This document shows positions 1-5,384 of a stretch of 5,384 nt of DNA, piece by piece. Source of the DNA: Tannerella sp. (GTDB lineage: Bacteria > Bacteroidota > Bacteroidia > Bacteroidales > Tannerellaceae); NCBI GenBank assembly GCA_031263835.1, contig JAISEZ010000044.1, positions 1 to 5,384 of the forward strand. Direction: 5' to 3'. The number at the start of each line of letters is the position of its first letter. The first letter of the stretch is position 1. A program made the position numbers and the translations under genes. The notes beneath the pieces are model-generated. The model was not told the origin of the DNA, ran no database searches, and worked only from the letters and a program-made list of their open reading frames with translations.

Positions 1-2036
1 GTGGCATTCCGGTACTTGGTACGGTCCATGAAGTACTTGTTCATGGAAAACGACGTGTTGAAGGTAAAATCTTTCAGGAACGAGATCTCCGCATAGATTT
101 TCGTATCCAGGTTGTTTGACTTCTGCCGGTCGATGTCATTTTCCATGATGTACAGCTCGTCATAGTTGCCGGGTGTAAAATAGTTGGAGCCGGTGGGTCC
201 CAGCGGCGACCAGGTATCGCCGGCCGACATGTGCACCAGTCTCTTGCCGTTTTCGTCATACTTGTAGTTCCAGTTTTCGTCGCGGGCGAACATCTGCGTC
301 AACTGGTTCTGTCCATACATCACGGCAAAAACATTTTCGTTGTTGTCACCCATGTTGCGTCCTTCGCCGGAGCGGTTGGGAGGCGAATTGGTCGTACGGT
401 AGGCGTATGCAATATTCGTGCCGAGTTTCAGCCAGTCCAGCGCCTGGGCATTCAGGTTGGCACGTCCGCTGTAGCGTTCGAAATGGGAGGTCTTGATGTA
501 GGAAGGATCCTGCAGGAAGCCCAGTGAAACATGATAGTCCACCTTTTCCGTTCCTCCGTTTACGCCCACGTTATATTCCTGGCGGAAACGATTTTGGAGA
601 ATATTCTCTTTGTACGTATCCGATCCGAGGAAGATGGCATCCGGATTCAGCTTGCCGTCGGGATTCACCAGATAGGCCCCCGACATGGCAGCGCTTTCGG
701 TAGATGTTCCCTCGCTGCTGGGTGTATAGATGGCGCCCGGCACACGGTAAAGCATCCAGTTGCCAAGAATGTTCCGCTGGAAGGTGGAGGTACCGTTGTA
801 GTCGAACAGGTGCTGGCTGGCAAACTGGGCAGCCTCTTCGTGCGACGCGTTCGGATTCTGGACATTGGTCGAATAGTTCGACGAACCGCCATTGCCGTTG
901 GCGCCGTAACGGTAGGAATTATAATTCATCTGCCAGACATATTCGTATACGTCCTTCGGATCGCTGATGGTTCGCAGCATGTTCGGCCCGGGCTGGTTGA
1001 TTCCCCAGCGGGCTTCCACAGAGACTTTCGCCTTTCCCGACCTGCCCCGCTTGGTTGTCACCAGTACGACGCCGTTAGCTCCGCGCGAACCGTACAGCGC
1101 CGTCGAGGCGGCATCCTTCAATACCGAAATGCTGGCAATGTCCTTGGGATTGATCGTGGACAGGGGATTGGAATGAGCCGCGTCAGAGGTCTCGACGGGT
1201 ATTCCGTCTATTACGATCAGCGCATTGGCATTCCCCTGTTCGGCCGTGCCCAGACCCCGCACACGGATACCCATGTCCAGGCCGGGCTGCCCGTCTACGG
1301 CTGCTACCTGCAAACCCGGAACTGTACCTTCCAGTGCACGGGTTACGGTCGAAGTTGACTGTACGCCGATCAGCTTCGTGTCTATTGATGACACGGCGCC
1401 CGTCAGGTCTTTTTTCTTGGCCGTACCGTATGCCACAACCACGACTTCTTCCAGTTGCAGGTTATCTTCCTGAATAACCACCTGCAGTCTTCGCTGCGTA
1501 CCGACTTTGATTTCCTGTGTCGCGTACCCGATGAAGGAGAACACAAGCACGGCGTCATTATTCGGAACGTTCAGGGTGAAACTCCCGTCAGCGTCCGTCA
1601 CCGTACCGATTGTCGTTCCTTTCACGAAGAAATTCACTCCAATCACCGGTTCGCCGCTGGCGTCCACCACCGTACCCGTCACACTCGCGCTTTGCAGCAG
1701 TTCCATGGAAGAGATAACAATCAGGTTATTATCCAGTTTCTTGTACCTCAATCCGGTATTTGCCAGCAAAGCGGTCAATACTTCATCAACGGACTTGTTT
1801 TTCACATCCAGCTGATACACTTCCTTTTCAATATTCACCAGTTCGTCGTTATAGAAAAACCGGTAATCGCTCTGTTTTTCAATTTCCTTGAAAAACTCGC
1901 TCAGCGTCCCCCTGTGATTGCGGATGGTCAGTTTCTGTTCGGGCCTGGCCGACAGGCCGGTCGCACCGATAAAAAGCATTACGCACACAAACTTCATAAT
2001 CCGGCTTAATCCGGGGTTGATAACATTTTTCTTCAT
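1..2036 (-). CDS. SusC/RagA-family TonB-linked outer membrane receptor with STN domain (C-terminus cut off by window edge)
   Basis: Reading the minus strand from the ATG at 2036 gives 678 uninterrupted codons to the window edge; the family usually exceeds 1000 residues, so roughly the last third is missing. Layout: signal peptide about residues 1-30 (basic start, hydrophobic FVCVMLFIGATGLSA); STN domain about 36-110, the part that in FecA-like transducers signals to an inner-membrane anti-sigma factor; carboxypeptidase-regulatory-like beta domain about 117-198 (VTGTVVDASGEP, SFIGYATQEIKVG); TonB-box-like LEEVVVVAYGT at 195-205; plug with the SusC signature at about 303-331 (SISVLKDAAS, ALYGSRGANGVVLVTTKRG); barrel strands from about 336. 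Family knowledge: such proteins import glycans or other large ligands across the outer membrane, powered by TonB-ExbBD, usually with a SusD lipoprotein encoded just downstream, which here would lie outside the window. The substrate cannot be read from this sequence. Met14 is an alternative start, but Met1 gives the usual long basic n-region. The leader is AT-rich with no Shine-Dalgarno. Confidence 0.95.
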   Translation of the reverse strand, partial: MKKNVINPGLSRIMKFVCVMLFIGATGLSARPEQKLTIRNHRGTLSEFFKEIEKQSDYRFFYNDELVNIEKEVYQLDVKNKSVDEVLTALLANTGLRYKKLDNNLIVISSMELLQSASVTGTVVDASGEPVIGVNFFVKGTTIGTVTDADGSFTLNVPNNDAVLVFSFIGYATQEIKVGTQRRLQVVIQEDNLQLEEVVVVAYGTAKKKDLTGAVSSIDTKLIGVQSTSTVTRALEGTVPGLQVAAVDGQPGLDMGIRVRGLGTAEQGNANALIVIDGIPVETSDAAHSNPLSTINPKDIASISVLKDAASTALYGSRGANGVVLVTTKRGRSGKAKVSVEARWGINQPGPNMLRTISDPKDVYEYVWQMNYNSYRYGANGNGGSSNYSTNVQNPNASHEEAAQFASQHLFDYNGTSTFQRNILGNWMLYRVPGAIYTPSSEGTSTESAAMSGAYLVNPDGKLNPDAIFLGSDTYKENILQNRFRQEYNVGVNGGTEKVDYHVSLGFLQDPSYIKTSHFERYSGRANLNAQALDWLKLGTNIAYAYRTTNSPPNRSGEGRNMGDNNENVFAVMYGQNQLTQMFARDENWNYKYDENGKRLVHMSAGDTWSPLGPTGSNYFTPGNYDELYIMENDIDRQKSNNLDTKIYAEISFLKDFTFNTSFSMNKYFMDRTKYRNA

Positions 2037-2073
2037 AAGCAATTAAATTAAAAAAAATCATTAAACATCAGTT

Positions 2074-2253
2074 CTAATAATTCGTTTCGGAGACAATCCA
2101 TCTGTTGGCGGATAACTTCACTGTATGTTTCCGAATCGTATAATTTACCGGTGCGGACAGCTTAATAGCTTCTGCACCAGCCTCTGAATCGCTTGCTTCT
2201 CCCGAAAACAGGACAGCAAGAAGTTCTTCAATATATACCGCTATTCGGTTCAT
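2074..2253 (-). pseudogene. Probable FecR-family anti-sigma factor remnant with internal deletion (59 codons)
   Basis: A 59-codon frame from ATG 2253 to TAG 2074 ends 37 bp before the susC-like start on the same strand. Its first part, MNRIAVYIEELLAVLFSGEA, resembles the cytoplasmic N-terminus of Bacteroidota FecR proteins (I-E-E-L-L-A-x-x-F-S-G-E-A). Residues 28-47, EAIKLSAPVNYTIRKHTVKL, resemble the extreme C-terminal end of the same family, where a helix is followed by 'Y-x-I-x-x-x-x-(V/I)' strands. FecR proteins are usually about 300-400 residues with a central transmembrane helix and a periplasmic domain; none of that is present. The simplest reading is an in-frame deletion of some 270 residues, joining near residues 22-28. 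The position directly upstream of an STN-containing SusC gene is where FecR is normally found, which supports the identification. Family assignment is by eye only. It could instead be a short expressed peptide of unknown role. Confidence 0.5.
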
Positions 2254-2279
2254 TCAATAAAAAAATTAACTATCCGCAT
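2250..2279 (-). other. Possible 9-codon leader peptide frame overlapping the FecR-like remnant
   Basis: The minus strand reads ATG at 2279, then MRIVNFFIE and TGA at 2252-2250. Its stop overlaps the ATG of the 59-codon FecR-like frame as ATGA, an arrangement typical of translational coupling. It is preceded at a five-base gap by AAGGAG, and an in-frame TAA lies just upstream, so it is not the tail of a longer gene in this frame. The peptide matches nothing I recognise. It may be a leader peptide, or simply mark where ribosomes once loaded for the anti-sigma gene. It is too short to call as a gene with confidence. Confidence 0.25.
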
Positions 2280-2284
2280 TTTTG

Positions 2285-2290
2285 CTCCTT
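2285..2290 (-). promoter_or_regulatory. Shine-Dalgarno-like AAGGAG
   Basis: The minus strand carries AAGGAG five bases before the ATG at 2279. It is the only strong Shine-Dalgarno match seen before any start in this window; the receptor and serS have none, as is common in Bacteroidota. It lies about 30 bases before the ATG of the FecR-like frame, too far to serve that start directly, so it would act through the 9-codon frame if it acts at all. Confidence 0.4.
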
Positions 2291-2332
2291 AACACTATAT
2301 AGACAGCCAACGCCGGAAGTGATGTGACAAAA

Positions 2333-2383
2333 CAGGGGATTTTTTTTAGCAGTTAGCAGACAGTATATATCGACTATCCCCTG
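2333..2383. repeat. 8-bp perfect inverted repeat in the divergent spacer
   Basis: CAGGGGAT at 2333-2340 is matched by its exact reverse complement ATCCCCTG at 2376-2383, with 35 bases between. The pairing does not extend on either side. The interior is AT-rich (a run of eight T from 2340 to 2347 and TATATAT at 2364-2370) and holds the short AGCAGTT repeat. The region lies between the divergent receptor and serS units, so a two-half-site protein-binding site is possible; a terminal repeat of a tiny insertion is another reading. No coding signal was seen between 2280 and 2466. Confidence 0.4.
2348..2359 (+). repeat. Short heptamer repeat AGCAGTT (1.7 copies)
   Basis: AGCAGTT at 2348-2354 is followed directly by AGCAG at 2355-2359. 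The unit differs by one base from the AGTAGTT repeat downstream of glmM at 5234-5252, and both are followed closely by CAGT and a TATATA stretch. Alone it is too short to be convincing; its likeness to the second site makes it worth recording. Confidence 0.35.
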
Positions 2384-2466
2384 CACAAAGCCCTACTGTG
2401 TACAGCACAAAATACACTTATCCTGAGTTTTTAACATTGCGCGCATGATTTTACTCAAACTGTGCG

Positions 2467-2474
2467 TATCTTTG
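2467..2474 (+). promoter_or_regulatory. Probable serS promoter -7 element (TATCTTTG)
   Basis: TATCTTTG matches the Bacteroides primary-sigma -7 consensus TAnnTTTG exactly. It ends 27 bases before the serS ATG at 2502, so transcription would begin near 2480 with a leader of about 20 bases. The -33 element (consensus TTTG) is weak: CATG at 2444-2447 sits at the right distance. No Shine-Dalgarno is seen in the leader, as is usual in this phylum. The site also helps to decide the serS start, because the in-frame ATG at 2445 would lie upstream of the transcription start. Confidence 0.6.
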
Positions 2475-2501
2475 TCGCGTAATTTTAGAATTGGAACAAT
2501 C

Positions 2502-3773
2502 ATGCTGACATTAAAAGTTATCACGGAAAATCAGGGTGAAGTCATCCGTCAACTGGCAAAGAAACACTTTGATGCCAAAGACATTACTGACAGAATCATT
2601 GCGCTGGACGTTGTCAGGCGTACGTCACAGTCTGCGCTGGATGCCAACCTGACGGAGGTGAACCGCCTGTCGAAAACCGTCGGCGGGCTGATGAAGGAAG
2701 GCAAAATGGCGGAAGCGGAGGCGACCAAGGCTCAGGTGGCCGAATTGAAGGAAAAAAGCCGGGCGCTGGAAACCGCCAAAGCCGGCGCCGAAACGGAAAT
2801 ACAGGAATGTCTGACTCTCATTCCCAACCTGCCACATGCATCCGTGCCCGAAGGAACAGGCGCCGAAGACAACGTCTGCGAAAGGACGGGCGGCGTGACG
2901 CCGGAACTGCCGGACGACGCGCTGCCGCACTGGGAGCTGGCAAGAAAATACGGCCTGATTGACTTCGAATCGGGCGTAAAAATCACGGGCGCCGGTTTTC
3001 CCGTTTACAGGGGATTCGGGGCGCGACTGCAACGCGCGCTAATCAATTTCTTTCTGGACAGTGCACGTGAGGCCGGGTATGTGGAAGTGGAACCGCCGTA
3101 CCTCGTCAATGCCGATTCCGCTTACGGCACAGGGAATTTGCCCGACAAGGAAGGGCAGATGTATTATGCCGGGCTGGACAGTCTCTATCTGATTCCTACG
3201 GCGGAAGTGCCGGTCACCAATCTCTATCGCGATGTGATTCTGAATGAATCGGAGCTGCCCGTGAGGAATACGGCCTATTCCGCCTGTTTCCGCCGGGAGG
3301 CAGGCTCGTACGGGAAGGATGTCCGCGGACTGAACCGGCTGCACCAGTTCAACAAGGTGGAAATCGTGTGCATCGACAAACCGGAACGTTCCGGTCAAAC
3401 GCTGCGGGAAATGGTCGATTATGTACAGTCGCTTGTCGGGAAGCTGGAGCTGCCCTGGCGCATACTGAGGCTGTGCGGTGGCGACCTCAGTTTTACTTCG
3501 GCGCTCACCTTTGATTTCGAGGTCTTCTCGGCTGCCCAGAAACGCTGGCTGGAGGTCAGTTCGGTATCCAACTTCGAAAGCTACCAGGCCAACCGCCTGA
3601 AATGCCGTTACCGGGATGAAAATAAAAAAACGCAACTGTGTCATACGCTGAACGGAAGCGCACTGGCGCTGCCCCGCATCGTGGCAGCCCTGCTGGAAAA
3701 CAACCAGACTCCGGAAGGCATCCGCATTCCCGGCGCACTGGCGCCCTATACGGGTTTTGAATGGATAAAATAA
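2502..3773 (+). CDS. serS: Seryl-tRNA synthetase
   Basis: This cytoplasmic class II aminoacyl-tRNA synthetase (423 residues, a normal length) charges tRNA-Ser, and tRNA-Sec where present, with serine using ATP. The first ~100 residues form the tRNA-binding helical hairpin, with Lys/Glu/Ala-rich helices at about 30-100. The catalytic core shows motif 1 ending in EVEPPYLVN (195-203), the serine-binding TAEVP (233-237), motif 2 with FRREAGSYGKDVRGLNRLHQ (263-282) and motif 3 with GSALALPR (385-392), whose Arg392 contacts ATP. All key residues appear intact. The ATG at 2502 is chosen over the in-frame ATG at 2445: MLTLKVITEN is the normal SerRS N-terminus, the 19 extra residues (MILLKLCVSL...) do not belong to the family, and the TATCTTTG promoter lies between the two. 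The phosphohexomutase gene follows 40 bp downstream on the same strand, so the two are probably co-transcribed; no convincing terminator lies between them. Confidence 0.97.
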   Translation: MLTLKVITENQGEVIRQLAKKHFDAKDITDRIIALDVVRRTSQSALDANLTEVNRLSKTVGGLMKEGKMAEAEATKAQVAELKEKSRALETAKAGAETEIQECLTLIPNLPHASVPEGTGAEDNVCERTGGVTPELPDDALPHWELARKYGLIDFESGVKITGAGFPVYRGFGARLQRALINFFLDSAREAGYVEVEPPYLVNADSAYGTGNLPDKEGQMYYAGLDSLYLIPTAEVPVTNLYRDVILNESELPVRNTAYSACFRREAGSYGKDVRGLNRLHQFNKVEIVCIDKPERSGQTLREMVDYVQSLVGKLELPWRILRLCGGDLSFTSALTFDFEVFSAAQKRWLEVSSVSNFESYQANRLKCRYRDENKKTQLCHTLNGSALALPRIVAALLENNQTPEGIRIPGALAPYTGFEWIK

Positions 3774-3813
3774 CGGGAAAAATCACCCCTGCACCTCATT
3801 AAAATCAGGATAT

Positions 3814-5208
3814 ATGACACTCATAAAGTCTATTTCAGGAATCCGCGGCACGATTGGCGGCAAGCCGGAAGAAGGCTTCAATCCGCTGGCCATTGTGAAG
3901 TTCACGGCCGGCTATGCAACGTTTATCCGCCGCCGTTTTTCCGCGGCGACGACCCGCCGGATAGTGGTCGGGCGCGACGCTCGCATCTCGGGCGAGATGG
4001 TGAAATCCATTGTGACGGGGACGCTTACCGGCATGGGTTTTGACGTCGTGGACATCGGCATGGCGACAACGCCGACGACGGAACTGGCCGTCGTGACGGA
4101 GCGCGCCGCGGGCGGTATCATCCTTACGGCCAGCCACAACCCCAGGCAGTGGAATGCGCTGAAGCTGCTTAACGAACGCGGCGAATTTCTGAATGCGGAA
4201 GAGGGGCAGGAAGTCCTGTCGCTGGCCGAAGCGGAAGATTTCACCTTTGCCGGAATCGACGACCTGGGTAAGGTAATCACAGACAGCCGGTATAAGGAGC
4301 GTCACATCGAAAGCATACTGAACCTGGAGCGGGTGGACGTGGAAGCCATCCGGGCCGCCCGTTTCCGCGTGGCCATTGACTGCGTCAACTCGGTGGGCGG
4401 CACGGTCATACCCGATTTGCTGCAGGCGCTGGGCGTGAAGGAGATATGCAGGCTGCACTGCAATCCGCACGGGAATTTTTCGCACAATCCCGAACCGCTG
4501 CCGGAACACCTGACCGAAATCGCCGGCCTGATGACGCAGGCCGGGGCCGATGTCGGTTTTGCGGTTGACCCCGATGTCGACCGTCTGGCAATCGTCTGTG
4601 AAGACGGACGCATGTTCGGAGAAGAATATACGCTGGTGGCCGTCAGCGACTACATCCTCAGCCATACGCCCGGCGCGACGGTAAGCAACCTCAGTTCGAG
4701 CCGCGCCCTGCGCGACGTGGCGCAGCGTCATGGCTGCCCCTGCTATGCCGCGGCGGTGGGCGAGGTCAATGTGGTGGCCAGAATGAAGGAAACCGGCGCC
4801 GTGATTGGCGGCGAAGGCAATGGCGGCGTGATTTATCCGGCCAGCCACTACGGCCGCGACGCGCTGGTCGGCATCGCCCTGTTCCTGACCCATCTGGCCA
4901 AAAAGAAGATGACCGTCAGCGAACTGCGTGCCTCCTATCCCTCCTGGTTCATGTCGAAACAGAAAGTCGAACTTACGCCGGAGATAGACGTGGACGCCGT
5001 GCTGGAGCAGGTAAAGGCGAAGTTTGCCGGGTGCGAAATAACGGACATCGACGGCGTCAAGATTGATTTTCCGGACAGGTGGGTACACCTGCGCAAAAGC
5101 AACACCGAGCCGATTATCCGCATCTACTCCGAAGCCCCGACGCAGGCGGATGCCGACGCACTGGGCAGCGAACTGATTCAAATCATCCGGGCAATCAGCC
5201 GGATGTAA
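3814..5208 (+). CDS. glmM: Phosphohexomutase, probable phosphoglucosamine mutase of the archaeal/Bacteroidota type
   Basis: The 464-residue protein belongs to the alpha-D-phosphohexomutase superfamily and is full length. It shows the four active-site elements in order: the phosphoserine loop TASHNP (105-110, Ser107 being the phosphorylated residue), the Mg2+ loop DPDVDR (252-257, Asp252/254/256), the sugar-binding loop GGEGNGG (332-338) and the C-terminal phosphate-binding loop RKSNTEPIIR (427-436). GEGNGG, rather than the GEMSGH of bacterial phosphomanno/phosphoglucomutases or the GEQSGH of E. coli-type GlmM, is what I recall for archaeal-type GlmM and its Bacteroidota relatives. The likely reaction is glucosamine-6-phosphate to glucosamine-1-phosphate, feeding UDP-GlcNAc for peptidoglycan and lipid A; activity on mannose or glucose phosphates cannot be excluded. 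The start MTLIKSISGIRGTIGG fits the family; AGGA lies three bases before the ATG, rather close for a Shine-Dalgarno. The serS stop is 40 bp upstream. Confidence 0.88.
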   Translation: MTLIKSISGIRGTIGGKPEEGFNPLAIVKFTAGYATFIRRRFSAATTRRIVVGRDARISGEMVKSIVTGTLTGMGFDVVDIGMATTPTTELAVVTERAAGGIILTASHNPRQWNALKLLNERGEFLNAEEGQEVLSLAEAEDFTFAGIDDLGKVITDSRYKERHIESILNLERVDVEAIRAARFRVAIDCVNSVGGTVIPDLLQALGVKEICRLHCNPHGNFSHNPEPLPEHLTEIAGLMTQAGADVGFAVDPDVDRLAIVCEDGRMFGEEYTLVAVSDYILSHTPGATVSNLSSSRALRDVAQRHGCPCYAAAVGEVNVVARMKETGAVIGGEGNGGVIYPASHYGRDALVGIALFLTHLAKKKMTVSELRASYPSWFMSKQKVELTPEIDVDAVLEQVKAKFAGCEITDIDGVKIDFPDRWVHLRKSNTEPIIRIYSEAPTQADADALGSELIQIIRAISRM

Positions 5209-5227
5209 TTATGAATTATGAATTATG
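5207..5227 (+). repeat. Tandem heptamer repeat (AATTATG)x3
   Basis: Three perfect head-to-tail copies of AATTATG lie at 5207-5213, 5214-5220 and 5221-5227. The first copy begins inside the glmM stop codon (TAA at 5206-5208), so the repeat abuts the coding end with no spacer. A second heptamer tract starts seven bases later. Such short tandem heptamers in intergenic DNA are known from cyanobacteria (STRR sequences), and similar tracts occur in some Bacteroidota as far as I recall. Confidence 0.85.
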
Positions 5228-5233
5228 CGAATC

Positions 5234-5252
5234 AGTAGTTAGTAGTTAGTAG
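5234..5252 (+). repeat. Tandem heptamer repeat AGTAGTT (2.7 copies)
   Basis: AGTAGTT occurs at 5234-5240 and 5241-5247, followed by the partial copy AGTAG at 5248-5252. The unit length equals that of the adjacent AATTATG tract, and the sequence differs by one base from AGCAGTT at 2348-2354. No gene overlaps it. Confidence 0.8.
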
Positions 5253-5266
5253 AATAGATACATCAG

Positions 5267-5276
5267 TGTATATACA
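5267..5276. repeat. 10-bp perfect palindrome TGTATATACA
   Basis: TGTATATACA is its own reverse complement and sits 14 bases after the AGTAGTT tract in non-coding DNA. It may be a protein-binding half-site pair or chance in an AT-rich stretch; nothing else in the window supports a particular regulator. Confidence 0.3.
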
Positions 5277-5358
5277 GAATCAAATGGTCCCGGCAGATGC
5301 AGCGCCTGATACCGTATCCCTGGATGGAGATGTACGGCTTTCCCGCCGGCTGTCCTGC

Positions 5359-5377
5359 GGGCGAAAGCATTTCGCTC
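5359..5377. repeat. Hairpin of a probable dispersed palindromic repeat, close to the window edge
   Basis: GGGCGAAA (5359-5366) pairs with TTTCGCTC (5370-5377) around the loop GCA, giving eight pairs including one G-T wobble, and is followed by CTACTAA to the edge. Read on the minus strand, the arm GTAGGAGCGAAA is close to the GTAGGGGCGAAA...TTTCGCCCCTAC palindromes that I recall as abundant intergenic repeats in Bacteroidota and other bacteria. There is no T-tract after the stem, so a classical intrinsic terminator is not indicated. A competing stem, CCCGC (5342-5346) with GCGGG (5357-5361), overlaps it. Dispersal cannot be shown from one copy. Confidence 0.5.
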
Positions 5378-5384
5378 CTACTAA

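Noticed and set aside
531..1358. A 275-codon plus-strand frame opposite the receptor gene
   Set aside because: It is a shadow of the minus-strand SusC frame, which carries the plug-domain signature across this stretch; the plus-strand translation shows no family features.
1879..2061. A 60-codon minus-strand frame at the receptor's 5' end
   Set aside because: It reads the receptor's signal-peptide and STN region in another frame; the true frame starts at 2036 and gives a clear signal peptide and STN domain.
2378..3794. The nine-base match CCCCTGCAC at 2378-2386 and 3786-3794
   Set aside because: The flanks do not agree and a nine-base match between two spots in a window of this size can arise by chance.
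3774..3813. A possible terminator between serS and glmM (GGG...CCC at 3775-3788)
   Set aside because: The stem has only three pairs around an eight-base loop and no T-tract follows, so it would not stop transcription.
3835..5181. A 448-codon open frame antisense to glmM
   Set aside because: It mirrors glmM in GC-rich DNA with biased third positions. Its translation is rich in His, Arg and Gln with no recognisable domain, while the plus strand carries all phosphohexomutase motifs.
5284..5384. Open frames running off the right edge, from ATG 5284 (MVPADAAPDTVSLDG...) or ATG 5296
   Set aside because: Neither has a ribosome site or recognisable domain, and both end in the palindromic repeat, so they look like spurious frames over a repeat. 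More sequence to the right would decide it.
1..5384. CRISPR arrays, tRNA or rRNA genes, and intact insertion sequences
   Set aside because: No regularly spaced repeats with unique spacers, no tRNA-like cloverleaf, no rRNA sequence and no transposase frame were seen.

Overview
The window looks like chromosomal DNA of a Bacteroidota member, probably Bacteroidales. The basis is a SusC/RagA-type TonB-dependent receptor carrying an N-terminal STN domain, a TATCTTTG element that fits the Bacteroides -7 consensus TAnnTTTG, a general lack of Shine-Dalgarno sequences, and housekeeping proteins of the Bacteroidota kind. Coding DNA is fairly GC-rich and intergenic DNA is AT-rich. The genus cannot be fixed from sequence reading alone.

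Positions 1-2036 (minus strand) hold the first 678 codons of a SusC-family outer-membrane receptor; its C-terminal barrel lies beyond the left edge. Directly upstream on the same strand (2074-2253) is a 59-codon frame that reads like a FecR anti-sigma factor with its middle removed: a FecR-like N-terminus joined in frame to a FecR-like C-terminal end. A 9-codon frame with a good Shine-Dalgarno sequence overlaps its start by ATGA. This looks like the decayed remains of the usual ECF sigma / FecR / STN-SusC regulatory cassette: the receptor keeps its signalling domain, but no intact anti-sigma or sigma gene is present in the window.

The divergent spacer (about 2254-2501) holds an 8-bp inverted repeat, a short AGCAGTT heptamer repeat and the probable serS promoter. 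Positions 2502-3773 (plus strand) encode seryl-tRNA synthetase. After 40 bp comes a phosphohexomutase of the archaeal/Bacteroidota GlmM type (3814-5208). The two are probably co-transcribed but serve separate core functions, translation and UDP-GlcNAc (cell-envelope precursor) synthesis.

The right edge (5209-5384) is non-coding and repeat-rich. It has three tandem AATTATG heptamers, the first overlapping the glmM stop codon, then AGTAGTT heptamers, a 10-bp palindrome and a compact hairpin that appears to belong to a dispersed palindromic repeat. I see no wholly new multi-gene system. The most interesting items are the collapsed FecR gene next to a signalling-type receptor and the heptamer repeats.
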